Positions 36,973 to 47,062 of a DNA stretch of 64,000 bases are shown here, piece by piece. The first letter of the stretch is position 1. Every line of letters begins with the position of its first letter. The notes below the pieces were generated by a model. That model saw only the letters and a list, made by a program, of their open reading frames with translations, was not told the DNA's origin and did no database searches. A program made the translations under genes and the position numbers. This DNA is from Bacillus salacetis (lineage in GTDB: Bacteria > Bacillota > Bacilli > Bacillales > Bacillaceae_B), in assembly GCF_003581585.1 (NCBI RefSeq), contig NZ_QXIR01000003.1, forward strand, positions 124,001 to 188,000, written 5' to 3'.

Positions 36973-39618
36973 TTATTGACCTTTCAATTCCTTGATCCGC
37001 GTTTCAACCGTACTGCGCTTTTCAAGATAGTCCGCTTCTTTCGCACGCTCTTCATCAACAACCTTTTGAGGAGCTTTGCTGACGAACTTCTCATTGTTCA
37101 GCTTGCCTTGTACCCTGGACACTTCTTTAGTCCATTTTTCCAGCTCTTTTTCCAGGCGGGCAATTTCTTCATCAATATTGATCAGCCCTTCCAATGGAAG
37201 GAATAATTCAACACCCGTTGCGACAGCTGTCATTGCTTTATCAGGTGCCTCAATTTCTGTTGAGATGGTCAACTCTTCGGGATTACAGAAGCGCTCGATA
37301 TATCCTTTATTTTTCTCGAGTGTGCCTAACGTCTGCTCATCTTTTGCTTTCAGGAGCAGCTTGATTTGTTTGCTCAGCGGTGTATTTACCTCTGCACGGA
37401 TATTACGTACAGAACGGATGATCTCAACCAGCAGCTTCATTTCTTCCGCAGCCGCTTTATCCGTGAATTCTTCTTTTACCGCAGGCCAGTCAGCAACCGT
37501 GATCGATTCGCCTTTATGCGGCAGGTTCTGCCATATTTCCTCGGTAATAAACGGCATGAATGGGTGCAGCAGTCTCATTGTGTTATCAAGAACATAAGCA
37601 AGAATGGATCTGGTCGTCTTCTTGGCTGCTTCATCTTCTCCATACAACGGCAGCTTTGCCATTTCGATATACCAGTCACAGAAGTCATCCCAGATGAAAT
37701 TGTAAAGGATGCGGCCGACTTCACCGAATTCATACCGGTCAGCCAATTTTGTCACTGTCTCAATCGTTTCATTTAATCGAGTCAGGATCCACTTATCGGC
37801 TACTGATTTATCCCCTGTCAGGTCGATTTCTTCATATTTAAGACCATCCATGTTCATCAGCGCAAATCGTGAAGCGTTCCAGATCTTGTTCGCAAAGTTC
37901 CAAACGGATTCAACTTTTTCTGTTGAGTAACGCAGATCCTGGCCCGGGGAACTTCCTGTAGAAAGCATATACCTTAGCGCATCTGCTCCATATTGATCGA
38001 TCACTTCCATAGGGTCGACGCCATTTCCAAGGGATTTACTCATCTTGCGGCCGTCCTCTGCCCTTACCAGACCGTGGATCAGAACATCCTTGAACGGGCG
38101 TGTTCCAGTAAACTCCAGGCCTTGGAAAATCATGCGGGAAACCCAGAAACCGATGATATCATACCCTGTCACAAGTGCATCCGTCGGGTAGTAGCGTTTG
38201 AAATCTTCCGCTTCAGTATCCGGCCAGCCCATTGTAGAGAATGGCCATAATGCTGAACTGAACCACGTATCGAGTACATCATCTTCCTGTTTCCAGTTCT
38301 CAATGTCGGAAGGTTCTTCTTTTCCAACATAAATTTCTCCTGTTTCTTTATGGTACCAGGCCGGGATGCGATGCCCCCACCAAAGCTGGCGGGAGATGCA
38401 CCAATCGCGTGTGTTTTCCATCCAGCGGAGGTAAGATGTTTCAAAACGGTCAGGAACGAACTTCACTTTCTCCTCTTTGCTCTGAAGATCAATCGCTTTA
38501 TCTGCAAGAGGCTGCATCTTTACGAACCACTGAGTGGACAGGTATGGCTCAACAACCGCACCGCTTCGTTCGGAATGGCCCACAGAGTGCATGTGATCTT
38601 CGATTTTGAAAAGAACACCGGATTCCTGCAGGTCTTTTACAATCTGCTTGCGGCAGGCAAATCGATCCATGCCGTCGTATTTACCTGCGTTCCCATTCAT
38701 TGTTCCGTCTTCATTCATAACCAGGATGCGTTCAAGATTATGGCGGTTCCCGATTTCGAAGTCATTAGGGTCATGGGCCGGTGTGATTTTTACTGCCCCG
38801 GAACCAAATTCCATATCTACATAATCATCCCCGACAATCGGGATTTCACGGCCGGTGATTGGAAGCGTAACTTTCTTGCCGATCAGATGTTTATAGCGGT
38901 CATCTTCTGGATGGACCGCAACTGCTGTATCTCCCAGCATTGTTTCAGGGCGGGTGGTCGCAATTTCAATATGTCCCGATCCGTCAGTCAATGGATATTT
39001 CATGTGGTAGAATGCACCTTGAACATCCTGATGGATAACCTCGATATCAGAAAGGGCCGTCTTTGTTGCAGGATCCCAATTGATGATATATTCACCGCGG
39101 TAGATCAAGCCCTTTTCGTATAAATTAACAAAAACCTCTTTAACAGCGTCTGAAAGGCCTTCATCAAGAGTGAAGCGCTCCCTGGTATAATCCAGCCCGA
39201 GCCCCAGCTTGGACCATTGCGCCCTGATGTGTTTCGCATATTCCTCTTTCCACTTCCAGGTTTCTTCAAGGAATTTCTCACGGCCAAGGTCGTATCTTGT
39301 CTTCCCTTCATTGCGTAGCTTTTCTTCTACTTTCGCCTGGGTGGCGATTCCGGCATGGTCCATCCCCGGCAGCCATAATACATCGTAACCCTGCATCCTT
39401 TTCATCCGTGTCAGGATGTCTTGCAGTGTTGTATCCCATGCATGCCCCAGGTGCAGCTTTCCTGTTACGTTCGGCGGCGGGATAACGATTGTATAGGGCT
39501 CTTTTTCCTTATTGCTTTCCGCTTCAAAAAACTTGCCGTCCAGCCACCACTGGTAGCGGCCGCTTTCGATACTCTGCGGATCATATTTGGTCGGCATGCT
39601 GATTTCATTGTTTTCCAT
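36973..39618 (-). CDS. valS: Valyl-tRNA synthetase
   Basis: An 881-residue class I synthetase charging tRNA-Val. The HIGH motif appears as HLGH ([14 protein letters not shown]), the KMSKS loop as [11 protein letters not shown], the editing (CP1) domain has [17 protein letters not shown], and a C-terminal coiled coil (~805-881) contacts tRNA. AGGAGGATG precedes the ATG. Controlled by a T-box leader. Confidence 0.97.
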   Translation of the reverse strand: MENNEISMPTKYDPQSIESGRYQWWLDGKFFEAESNKEKEPYTIVIPPPNVTGKLHLGHAWDTTLQDILTRMKRMQGYDVLWLPGMDHAGIATQAKVEEKLRNEGKTRYDLGREKFLEETWKWKEEYAKHIRAQWSKLGLGLDYTRERFTLDEGLSDAVKEVFVNLYEKGLIYRGEYIINWDPATKTALSDIEVIHQDVQGAFYHMKYPLTDGSGHIEIATTRPETMLGDTAVAVHPEDDRYKHLIGKKVTLPITGREIPIVGDDYVDMEFGSGAVKITPAHDPNDFEIGNRHNLERILVMNEDGTMNGNAGKYDGMDRFACRKQIVKDLQESGVLFKIEDHMHSVGHSERSGAVVEPYLSTQWFVKMQPLADKAIDLQSKEEKVKFVPDRFETSYLRWMENTRDWCISRQLWWGHRIPAWYHKETGEIYVGKEEPSDIENWKQEDDVLDTWFSSALWPFSTMGWPDTEAEDFKRYYPTDALVTGYDIIGFWVSRMIFQGLEFTGTRPFKDVLIHGLVRAEDGRKMSKSLGNGVDPMEVIDQYGADALRYMLSTGSSPGQDLRYSTEKVESVWNFANKIWNASRFALMNMDGLKYEEIDLTGDKSVADKWILTRLNETIETVTKLADRYEFGEVGRILYNFIWDDFCDWYIEMAKLPLYGEDEAAKKTTRSILAYVLDNTMRLLHPFMPFITEEIWQNLPHKGESITVADWPAVKEEFTDKAAAEEMKLLVEIIRSVRNIRAEVNTPLSKQIKLLLKAKDEQTLGTLEKNKGYIERFCNPEELTISTEIEAPDKAMTAVATGVELFLPLEGLINIDEEIARLEKELEKWTKEVSRVQGKLNNEKFVSKAPQKVVDEERAKEADYLEKRSTVETRIKELKGQ

Positions 39619-39654
39619 GATCTCATCCTCCTTAGCATTGGTGTTACATTGTGG

Positions 39655-39933
39655 TTTTTTTCCAGAAAATAAAAAAACTCCACTCGTCTAAAAGGACGAG
39701 GGAGCTGATTCGCGGTACCACCTTTTTACACAGGCAAAATTGACGCCTGGCACTTCATTGAGATAACGGCTTTAAACCGGCTTCCGCTACTGGTCCTTCA
39801 CGGAAACTGCTCTGGGGCGACCTTCCTTTGTCTTAGCCTGGGAAATCTTTCAGCAGGTATGATTTCCCTCTCTTGAGGCGAGTTTCAAAGTACTCTTCCC
39901 TTTCTTTGCATTTCGAATGTATTTACTATTATT
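39655..39933 (-). promoter_or_regulatory. T-box leader of valS
   Basis: The canonical T-box GGTGGTACCGCG is present on the minus strand (39711-39724), followed by a terminator hairpin with a seven-T run (39670-39706). Upstream, stem I with an AGAGAGGGAAATC arm is visible. A GTC triplet (Val) at 39819-39821 lies where a specifier would be expected; this is inferred. Uncharged tRNA-Val should favour readthrough into valS. Confidence 0.9.
39670..39706 (-). terminator. Conditional terminator of the valS T-box
   Basis: AGCTCCCTCGTC pairs with GACGAGTGGAGT around TTTTA, ending in a run of T, directly after the T-box sequence. Confidence 0.88.
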
Positions 39934-39939
39934 CAATAT

Positions 39940-39967
39940 AGTATAGGATTTTAATTCTATTCGTCAA
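39940..39967 (-). promoter_or_regulatory. Promoter of valS
   Basis: -35 TTGACG (39962-39967), 16-bp spacer, -10 TATACT (39940-39945), just upstream of the T-box leader. Confidence 0.75.
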
Positions 39968-40077
39968 TCATTATCGCCCATTTTTTTAAAAATAATGCAA
40001 AAAACTTTTCGGACAAATGCGGAACAAATAGAATTTCCAAACATAGAATAGAATAAATTGTGTTAGGGGGAGATCAA

Positions 40078-40269
40078 ATGCGAAAAAAATACAATCCCTA
40101 CCTGCTGCCTCCTTGGCTTCGCAACTGCCGGAATGTATGCAAGCAGTTCAGTATCCCATTTTGTATCTTCCAAGGAATCAGGACCATACTCATCCCTACA
40201 ACATTTGATGTCTTGCTGCTGGCAATCTTCATCGGCCTTGCTCTTGCCTTTTACTTTGAATGGTTATAA
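40078..40269 (+). CDS. Small membrane protein, unknown function
   Basis: A 63-residue protein on the opposite strand from its neighbours. The first half is basic with two cysteines (LRNCRNVCKQF), the second has one transmembrane helix (FDVLLLAIFIGLALAFYFEWL). An AGGGGGAG site seven bases before ATG and a terminator right after it argue that it is real. I think similar small proteins occur in other Bacillaceae but give it no name. Confidence 0.7.
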   Translation: MRKKYNPYLLPPWLRNCRNVCKQFSIPFCIFQGIRTILIPTTFDVLLLAIFIGLALAFYFEWL

Positions 40270-40306
40270 AAAGGAGCTTCTCCCCCTTATGAGGATGAAG
40301 CTCCTT
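40266..40306. terminator. Bidirectional terminator
   Basis: AAGGAGCTTC pairs with GAAGCTCCTT (40271-40280 with 40297-40306). Serves the 63-residue gene and ysxE; the ysxE stop is within the loop region. Confidence 0.75.
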
Positions 40307-41330
40307 CTTGTGCTTTCTGCTGCGCTTCTTTCTTCCGCTGTTCCCACTCTTCCCATTTCATGACGATATATTCGGTATTCTTCAGCAGCCAGTAGTGATG
40401 CTGAAGCTTCCTCAGGAACTTGATTTCATTCCGTTTTTCTTTAGGTGTTTCATGATATTTTTTCACGATGGAAATCAAGCCGCTCGGATAAGCCAGATAG
40501 CTTAAAAACAATAATTTCTCTTCATTCCTGAATGAGAAGTGGCTGCAATACGTCATGAGCCAGTCAAAGCATTCGTCATATGCTTTCGGATATGTCTTCA
40601 GTGTTCTCGACAGGAACGGAAGAATGTCATGTATCGGAGAGGCAATCCTGGTGTTTTCAAAGTTGGCAAAATACCCTGAACCCCGGTCATCATATAAAAA
40701 ATGCTCAGGAGATATTATTCCGTGTACAACAACACTCCTGACCTTCTCAGAATCCTTCGTTTCCTCATACCAGCTGTCAAATTTTTTCCTCGCGAACCGC
40801 AGAGCCTGCGAGGCATCCGCATAGTACATACAATAGGTCAGCTGGAACGGGGACATATACCATTCCTTTTCACACAGTTCTATATATTCCTCAAGGAAAT
40901 TCTGTTCTTTTTCCCATCTGGAATTCAAGGTTTCATAGTGTTCCTCACGTTCTTCTTTTCCGATTTTCTGATCTTTGGAGGAAAGGGTGTGAAGCCTCGC
41001 AAGTTCCCGAAAAAGTGTCTGGTGCCGTTCAAAGTGATTTTCTTTGACTTCGTTTGCAAGCCAAGGCATGACATAATACAAATCATTTTCCTGCCAAACC
41101 GCATACCTGCCATCGAGGGTAGGATAAATCGGCACAATCCTGTGATATCCTGACTGAAACAAATGCTGAACATTCCTGACAAAGTCCACCCCCGTGCCGG
41201 CAGGTATCTTTTTGACAGCGAGCGTTCCCTTCTCTGTGTAGACTTTCTGGATTTTGCCGAAATCCTCCACGAAGTGCGGCTGTACGCCGTAAGGCTTCAA
41301 AACTTCTTTTAAAGCTTGGTCGTTAGCCAT
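40287..41330 (-). CDS. ysxE: Spore coat-associated kinase-fold protein YsxE
   Basis: A 347-residue member of the CotS/YutH/YsxE family with an aminoglycoside-phosphotransferase-like fold. VHGIISPEHFLYDD corresponds to the HxDxxxxN catalytic loop but with Ile-Ser-Pro-Glu in place of Asp, so kinase activity is doubtful. In B. subtilis it is transcribed with spoVID; here a terminator and a 1.2-kb repeat array separate them. ATG at 41330 follows AGGTGAGG. Confidence 0.88.
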   Translation of the reverse strand: MANDQALKEVLKPYGVQPHFVEDFGKIQKVYTEKGTLAVKKIPAGTGVDFVRNVQHLFQSGYHRIVPIYPTLDGRYAVWQENDLYYVMPWLANEVKENHFERHQTLFRELARLHTLSSKDQKIGKEEREEHYETLNSRWEKEQNFLEEYIELCEKEWYMSPFQLTYCMYYADASQALRFARKKFDSWYEETKDSEKVRSVVVHGIISPEHFLYDDRGSGYFANFENTRIASPIHDILPFLSRTLKTYPKAYDECFDWLMTYCSHFSFRNEEKLLFLSYLAYPSGLISIVKKYHETPKEKRNEIKFLRKLQHHYWLLKNTEYIVMKWEEWEQRKKEAQQKAQEGASSS

Positions 41331-41439
41331 TTCCCTCACCTGCTTTATAGTTTAACCGTTAAGGGCATGTGTTAAGTTTCATTCCGTGCTTTACTGGTCG
41401 GTTCACATTGATGGTGACTTGGACTTTTTATGGTTTTGT

Positions 41440-42640
41440 GGGCTTTTTTGTCCTAATGCGCGTTGGATTCGGACTCTTTTTTGTGATTTTTGGCTTTTTT
41501 GTCCGAATAACCAGCGGATTCGGACTCTTTTTCCCCATTTCCTGCTTTTCTGTCTGAATCACCACCGGATTCGGACTCTTTTTTCCCAATTCCGGCTTTT
41601 CTGTCCGAATACCCAGTGGATTCGGACTCTTTTTTGCCATTTTCAGTTTTTCTGTCCGAATACCCAGTGGATTCGGACTCTTTTTTGTGATTTTCGGCTT
41701 TTCTGTCCGAATACCCACCGAATTCGGACTCTTTTTCGTGATTTTCGGCTTTTCTGTCCGAATAACCACCGGATTCGGACTCTTTTTTGCCATTTTCGGC
41801 TTTTCTGTCCGAATCACCACCGGATTCGGACTCTTTTTCCCCATTTCCTGCTTTTCTGTCCGAATCACCACCGGATTCGGACTCTTTTTCCCCATTTCCG
41901 GCCTTTCTGTCCGAATACCAACCTGATTCGGACTCTTTTTTGCCATTTTCAGTTTTGCTGTCTGAATACCAACCTGATTCGGACTCTTTTTTGCCATTTT
42001 CAGTTTTTCTGTCCGAATACCAACCTGCTTCGGACTCTTTTTTGTGATTTTTGGCTTTTTTGTCCGAATAACCAGCGGATTTGGACTCTTTTTCCCCATT
42101 TCCGGCTTTTCTGTCCGAATCACCACCGGATTCGGACTCTTTTTTGCCATTTTCGACTTTTCTGTCCGAATACCCACCGAATTCGGACTCTTTTTCGTGA
42201 TTTTCAGCTTTTCTGTCCGAATACCAACCTGATTCGGACTCTTTTTTGCCATTTTCAGTTTTTCTGTCCGAATAACCACCTGATTCGGACTCTTTTTTGC
42301 CATTTTCAGTTTTTCTGTCCGAATACCCAGTGGATTCGGACTCTATTTTTGTGATTTTCGGCTTTTCTGTCCGAATCACCACCGGATTCGGACTCTTTTT
42401 CCCCATCTCCGGCTTTTCTGTCCGAATCACCAGCGGATTCGGACTCTTTTCCGGCACTTTCGGTTTTTCTGTCCGAATCACCACCGGATTCGGACTCTTT
42501 TTTGCCATTTTCGACTTTTCTGTCCGAATACCCACCGAATTCGGACTCTTTTTCGTGATTTCCGGCTTTTCTGTCCGAATCACCACCGGATTCGGACTCT
42601 TTTTCCCCATTTCCGGCTTTTCTGTCCGAATAACCATTCA
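41440..42640. repeat. 51-bp tandem array of terminator-like hairpins, 23 units
   Basis: Twenty-three head-to-tail units of 51 bp (one has an extra base near 42343) fill the spoVID-ysxE gap. Each has GTCCGAATC-7 nt-GATTCGGAC (8-9 bp stem) followed on the plus strand by TCTTTTTT, then a variable 20-bp part. Loops vary (ACCACCG, CCAGCG, CCAGTG, CCAACCT). Long open frames run through on three frames only because 51 is a multiple of three and no unit contains a stop; the extra base swaps the reading frame without harm, which argues against coding. There are no CRISPR-like unique spacers. Confidence 0.93.
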
Positions 42641-42675
42641 AATACATCAGAAGCTCTGGCATCTGGACTGCTTTC

Positions 42676-42713
42676 CAAATAAAAAACAGAAGAGCAAGGA
42701 TCAGACCCTGCTC
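42676..42713 (-). terminator. Terminator of spoVID
   Basis: GAGCAGGG pairs with CCTTGCTC (42706-42713 with 42692-42699), then TTCTG and six T residues on the minus strand, between the spoVID stop and the array. Confidence 0.75.
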
Positions 42714-42721
42714 ACCACTGG

Positions 42722-43885
42722 TTAATTTTTATAGGCTGGTTCCTCTTGAGGGATATACAGGACCTGGCCCTCAGTAACATCCTGGTGTGCTTCCAGGTGA
42801 TTCACACGCAGCAACTGAGGAATCGATAAGTCGTATTTATCAGCAATCAGTTCAAGCGTTTCCCCTTGCTGTACGATGCAAACCTTCATTTTCGCAGCTC
42901 TTCCATCATCTTTGCGGGCAAAGAAATCTGTTAAAGAGATCATTTCTGTTTTTTTCTTGAATAGTGATTTTTTCTTCTTGCCCTCGACTTCAGGCGAAGA
43001 GCTGCTTTCCTCTTCATCGTGAGAGGCTGCCTCGTTTTCAGCCTGCTGGTAAAGCTCAGCCGATTCCTCTTCCTCAAACTCTATGTTCTGTTCCCCTCTT
43101 GCATATTCAAATTCTTCCGCTTCAAAAGAAAAAACCGGAGGAGATTCTTGTTTTGCTTCATATGAAATAGGGACGATCACTTCTTCCTCTTGGTCTGGCA
43201 CTCTTCTGCCCTCAACCGTAAATGGCTCATACGTATCTTCTTCTTCCTCTTCATACTCTTCTTCAAAGTATACTTCTGTCTCGACTTCGGTTTCTTCCTC
43301 TTCTCTTTCAGTCTCGTATACTTCTTCCAATTCGTCTAACGATTCTTCCTCTTCCGTTTCTTGAAGGACTTCTGCTGCTGGCGCAGAACGATATGCAGGT
43401 TCAATCACTTGTTCCTCTGTCAGTTCATACGGGACATGCGCCTGCTGTTCCCCGTAAATGCCGGAAATCGTCAAATCAGCATTAAGCTTAAGGCATGCGT
43501 TTTCCGGGACCACATAATCAAATGAATCGACATACACATCGATTTCATCCATGTTGGCAATGCGGTTCTTTGGAATCGTCACATCAACAGGGAAGCTGTG
43601 TGAAAACTCGCATTCTCCTTTTTCTCTGTACTCAACCCGGTGGACATACTTGCCGTTCTGATGAAAGTCATACCAATTTTCCTGGTCTTCTTCAGGAGAA
43701 CCGCTCGGTAAATAATCACCTGTCAAATCCAGCGTTCCGCGGATGAGTACATATTGTTCCTGCTCTTGGATCGTTATATGGGGATCTAAAGAGATGGAAA
43801 GCAATTCTTCTACTTCCTGTCCTTTTTTAAACCAAACAGCTTCTTCCAATGAAAATCGCAAGCACGATTGTTGTTCTTGTGACAA
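42722..43885 (-). CDS. spoVID: Spore coat morphogenetic protein SpoVID
   Basis: A 387-residue protein with an N-terminal SpoVID domain (~1-150, LRFSLEEAVWFKKGQEVEELLSISLDP), a very acidic low-complexity middle (~170-310) and a C-terminal LysM domain (VQQGETLELIADKYDLSIPQLL). It drives encasement of the spore by coat layers and binds SafA. The B. subtilis protein is much longer (about 575 residues), so the middle is reduced here. TTG at 43885 has GGAGGA seven bases upstream. A sigma-E-like promoter stands in front. Confidence 0.92.
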   Translation of the reverse strand: MSQEQQSCLRFSLEEAVWFKKGQEVEELLSISLDPHITIQEQEQYVLIRGTLDLTGDYLPSGSPEEDQENWYDFHQNGKYVHRVEYREKGECEFSHSFPVDVTIPKNRIANMDEIDVYVDSFDYVVPENACLKLNADLTISGIYGEQQAHVPYELTEEQVIEPAYRSAPAAEVLQETEEEESLDELEEVYETEREEEETEVETEVYFEEEYEEEEEDTYEPFTVEGRRVPDQEEEVIVPISYEAKQESPPVFSFEAEEFEYARGEQNIEFEEEESAELYQQAENEAASHDEEESSSSPEVEGKKKKSLFKKKTEMISLTDFFARKDDGRAAKMKVCIVQQGETLELIADKYDLSIPQLLRVNHLEAHQDVTEGQVLYIPQEEPAYKN

Positions 43886-43935
43886 AGAAAACTCCTCCTT
43901 TCAATTCCGTAACAAGGTATATCAATGTCATTATC

Positions 43936-43965
43936 AACTTATGAAGAGGAGCGGAAGAATATGAA
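43936..43965 (-). promoter_or_regulatory. Sigma-E-like promoter of spoVID
   Basis: TTCATATT (43958-43965), a 14-bp spacer and CATAAGTT (43936-43943) resemble the sigma-E consensus (ATATT...CATACAnT). B. subtilis spoVID is sigma-E dependent. Confidence 0.6.
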
Positions 43966-44071
43966 TTGATTTTAAAAATGATCTTTTCATGAATTTCTTT
44001 TCACAAAGTGTGGCTGTTCATAGTAATGGATTTCCGCTCCAGGCGCACGACTCCGCGGGGCGGGCGGTGAA

Positions 44072-44197
44072 CTAAAAAGCGGAAGCGCCTTGATCAGACC
44101 CGACAGGCATAAGACGAGCCGGCGGGAAGGTTGCTCTTTAAACCTTCTTGACGGATTGGCTTATGACCCCGAGGGGCTAGGCGCTGGAGCTGGATTG
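44072..44197. repeat. Type-1 structured repeat, 44-kb copy D
   Basis: ACTAAAAAGCGGAAGCGCC ... CTGGAGCTGGATTG. Constant loop sides CCCGACAGGC and GACCCCGAGGGGCT. Inner hairpin of the CATAAG/CTTATG subtype. Confidence 0.78.
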
Positions 44198-44320
44198 ACT
44201 AAAAAGCGGAAGCGCCTTGGTCAGACCCGACAGGCATAAGACCAGCCGGCGGGAAGGTTGCTCTTTCACCTTCTTGACGGATTGGCTTATGACCCCGAGG
44301 GGCTAGGCGCTGGAGCTGGA
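44198..44320. repeat. Type-1 structured repeat, 44-kb copy E
   Basis: Immediately follows copy D head to tail; about 95% alike, with changes mostly in hairpin loops. Confidence 0.78.
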
Positions 44321-44359
44321 CTGGCCTTATCCTCAGCTGCGCCTGCGGGGTCTCACCTA

Positions 44360-44508
44360 CCAAATGTGGAAGCGGCGATCAACGACGTACGGATTGGAGG
44401 GCTCCTGCATGAGATAAACGAATCACGAAGAGCAGAACGATTCGATGATGACTTATCGCAAGGAAGGAGCCTGAAATCAGCTAGTCGTTGGCCGCTGGAA
44501 CTAGACAA
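44360..44508. repeat. Type-2 structured repeat, copy 2
   Basis: From AAATGTGGAAGCGGCG to GCCGCTGGAACTAGAC; contains CGTACGGATTGGAGGGCTCC and TCGCAAGGAAGGAGCC as in the other type-2 copies. Confidence 0.65.
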
Positions 44509-44685
44509 GTCCCGCTAGTCCCGCATGATATCTCACATCTTCCGCTCCAATCCTCCTACGGAAAGGGGGGAGGCGCAAAAACAGTTATTATAAAAGATTT
44601 GCTAATGAGACCATTCCCCTTTACCATCGATTGAATTAAGCTTAGGGAAGTTAATGCTTTGCTATATAAAAATTCAAGAAACAAG

Positions 44686-44722
44686 CAAAAAAAGACAAAG
44701 CCAGCGGTTTGGCTTTGTCTTT
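44686..44722 (-). terminator. Terminator of the heme operon
   Basis: A 13-bp perfect stem (44691-44703 with 44710-44722) followed on the minus strand by a T run, seven bases after the hemL stop. Confidence 0.92.
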
Positions 44723-44728
44723 ACTGTT

Positions 44729-46018
44729 TTATCCTTTGATTCGCTGGAAGGCTTTTTCAGCTGCCTGGAGGGTTTTCTCAATGTCTTCGTCCGTATGGGC
44801 CGTAGACAGGAAAAGCCCCTCAAATTGAGATGGCGGAAGGAATACGCCTTCGTTTGCCATTTCACGATAGTACGCAGAGAACAGCTCCAGGTCCGAACTC
44901 TTTGCACCTTCATAGTTCTTCACTTCTTCATTGGTGAAGAAGATACCGATCATGGAACCTGCACGGTTGATTGTATGAGGGATATCATATTTTTCAGCGG
45001 CCGAATGAAGGCCTTCTTCCAACCGGTCCGCTTTTCTTTCAAACTCTTTGTAGCTCTCTGGAGTGAGCTGGCTAAGTGTTTCATAACCGGCTGTCATTGC
45101 AAGCGGATTCCCGGAAAGGGTCCCTGCCTGATAGATCGGACCGCTCGGCGCAACTCTTTCCATGATTTCCGCTTTACCGCCGTATGCACCAACAGGCAGT
45201 CCGCCGCCGATCACTTTTCCAAGGCAAGTCAAGTCAGGTGTAACGCCGAAGTAGCCTTGTGCACAATTATACCCCACTCGGAACCCTGTCATGACTTCAT
45301 CAAAGATCAATAGGGAACTGTGTTTATCCGTGATTTCCCTCAGTGACTCCAGGAATCCAGGCTGCGGTGGGACGACTCCCATGTTTCCTGCAACCGGTTC
45401 AACGATGACACCGGCAATATCATCACCGTATTGTTCAAAAGCATAGTTCAAGCTTTCTATATCATTGTAAGGAACGGTGATCGTATTTTCTGCGACACCT
45501 GCAGGTACTCCGGGACTGTCGGGCAATCCAAGAGTTGCTACACCTGAACCTGCTTTGATCAGCAGCGAATCACCATGGCCATGGTAGCAGCCTTCGAATT
45601 TAACGATTTTGTTCCGTCCGGTATATCCTCGGGCAAGCCTGAGGGCACTCATTGTTGCCTCTGTACCGGACGACACCATCCGGACAATTTCAATCGAAGG
45701 TACACGTTCAATGACAAGCTCTGCAAGTTTGTTCTCAACCAAGGTAGGTGCACCGAAGCTTGTACCGAGCTCGGCAACTTCCTTAATGGATTCAACCACT
45801 TTTTCATTGGTGTGTCCAAGGATTAACGGCCCCCAGGATAGTACATAATCGATGTATTCATTTCCGTCGATATCATATATCTTCGAGCCCTTCCCTTTCT
45901 CCATGAAGATGGGATCCATATCGACTGATTTAAATGCACGGACAGGACTGTTCACCCCGCCAGGCATTAGCTTTACCGCTTCTTTGAATGCCTGTTTTGA
46001 CTGGTCGTAATTGCGCAT
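44729..46018 (-). CDS. hemL: Glutamate-1-semialdehyde 2,1-aminomutase
   Basis: A 429-residue PLP enzyme converting glutamate-1-semialdehyde to 5-aminolevulinate. [36 protein letters not shown] and the PLP lysine in [11 protein letters not shown] are diagnostic. ATG at 46018 follows GGAGG; the ten-codon upstream extension is not conserved. Last gene of hemAXCDBL. Confidence 0.96.
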   Translation of the reverse strand: MRNYDQSKQAFKEAVKLMPGGVNSPVRAFKSVDMDPIFMEKGKGSKIYDIDGNEYIDYVLSWGPLILGHTNEKVVESIKEVAELGTSFGAPTLVENKLAELVIERVPSIEIVRMVSSGTEATMSALRLARGYTGRNKIVKFEGCYHGHGDSLLIKAGSGVATLGLPDSPGVPAGVAENTITVPYNDIESLNYAFEQYGDDIAGVIVEPVAGNMGVVPPQPGFLESLREITDKHSSLLIFDEVMTGFRVGYNCAQGYFGVTPDLTCLGKVIGGGLPVGAYGGKAEIMERVAPSGPIYQAGTLSGNPLAMTAGYETLSQLTPESYKEFERKADRLEEGLHSAAEKYDIPHTINRAGSMIGIFFTNEEVKNYEGAKSSDLELFSAYYREMANEGVFLPPSQFEGLFLSTAHTDEDIEKTLQAAEKAFQRIKG

Positions 46019-46069
46019 GATTCGTTCCTCCGTTTCTAATAAATTCATTGTAAAAGAAGTGCAAGAGGC

Positions 46070-47050
46070 TTACTCGCCTTTAATCCAGGCTGCTGCATCC
46101 TTTGCTGCATATGTGATGATCAAATCTGCTCCTGCTCTCTTCATGCTTGTCAGCTTTTCCATGACCATCGCTTTTTCATCGACCCAGCCATTTGCTGCGG
46201 CCGCTTTTATCATGGAGTACTCCCCGCTGACATTATAGGCAACGACTGGAGCATTGAATTCATTTTTAACATCACGGATGATATCCAGATAAGAAAGTGC
46301 AGGTTTAACAATCAGGAAATCCGCTCCCTCTTCCATGTCTGATTGCGCTTCTCGGAGTGCTTCTTTTCGGTTGGCAGGATCCATTTGATACGTTCTGCGA
46401 TCGCCAAACTGTGGTGAACTGTGGGCAGCATCCCTGAAAGGCCCGTAGAAACTTGAAGAAAATTTGACCGCATAGGACATGATCGGCACATCGATGAATC
46501 CAGCTTCATCAAGCCCTTTTCTGATTGCTGCGACAAACCCATCCATCATATTGGATGGTGCAATGATATCCGCTCCTGCTTCTGCCTGGCTTACAGCAGT
46601 TTTGGCAAGCAGGTCAAGTGTAGGATCGTTGAGGATTTTTCCGCCTTCCACAATACCGCAGTGTCCATGGTCCGTATATTGGCACAGGCATGTATCAGCA
46701 ACAACTACCATCTCCGGATAGTATTCTTTTACAAGGCGTGCGGCCTGCTGGACAATTCCATTCGCATCATATGCACTCTTCCCAAGCGCATCCTTTTCCG
46801 CCGGTACTCCGAACAGAATGATCGAATAGATGCCAAGTCTGTTCAATTCATCCAATTCTTCCTTTAGGTAATCCAATGAAATTTGGTAGACACCAGGCAT
46901 GGACGCAACTGGGTTTTTGACGTTATCACCTTCCACTACAAACAGCGGATAAATTAAATCATCGGTCCTCAAAAAGTTTTCACGTACCATCGCTCTTAAG
47001 TTTTCAGATTGGCGAAGACGGCGGTGGCGGTTGAATTTCAAGTCTTTCAT
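46070..47050 (-). CDS. hemB: Porphobilinogen synthase
   Basis: A 326-residue 5-aminolevulinate dehydratase joining two 5-aminolevulinate molecules to porphobilinogen. The active-site lysines lie in MSYAVKFSS and [23 protein letters not shown] provides the zinc-binding cysteines of zinc-type enzymes. GGGAGG precedes the ATG. Confidence 0.96.
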   Translation of the reverse strand: MKDLKFNRHRRLRQSENLRAMVRENFLRTDDLIYPLFVVEGDNVKNPVASMPGVYQISLDYLKEELDELNRLGIYSIILFGVPAEKDALGKSAYDANGIVQQAARLVKEYYPEMVVVADTCLCQYTDHGHCGIVEGGKILNDPTLDLLAKTAVSQAEAGADIIAPSNMMDGFVAAIRKGLDEAGFIDVPIMSYAVKFSSSFYGPFRDAAHSSPQFGDRRTYQMDPANRKEALREAQSDMEEGADFLIVKPALSYLDIIRDVKNEFNAPVVAYNVSGEYSMIKAAAANGWVDEKAMVMEKLTSMKRAGADLIITYAAKDAAAWIKGE

Positions 47051-47062
47051 GATTATTCCTCC

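Larger units (their letters stand above)
44028..44553. repeat. Composite repeat: carrier with two type-1 and one type-2 insertions
   Basis: Fills most of the 840-bp gap between spoVID and hemL. Carrier pieces lie at 44028-44070 (CTCCGCGGGGCGGGCGGTGA), 44321-44359 (TGCGCCTGCGGGGTCTCACC) and 44509-44553 (GTCCCGCTAGTCCCGC ... TTCCGCTCCAATC). Two type-1 copies sit at the GGTGA junction and one type-2 copy after TCTCACC. No gene is supported; the remaining 44554-44685 shows nothing I recognise. Confidence 0.78.

Noticed and set aside
41440..42640. CRISPR array
   Set aside because: Units are contiguous and similar along their full length, with no unique spacers and no cas genes nearby.
41386..42662. 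Long open frames (290-390 codons) on both strands across the 51-bp array
   Set aside because: They arise from a repeat period divisible by three; frames swap at an extra base without penalty, there is no ribosome site, and three frames are open at once.
44258..44518. 86-codon plus-strand frame
   Set aside because: Contained entirely in the composite repeat.
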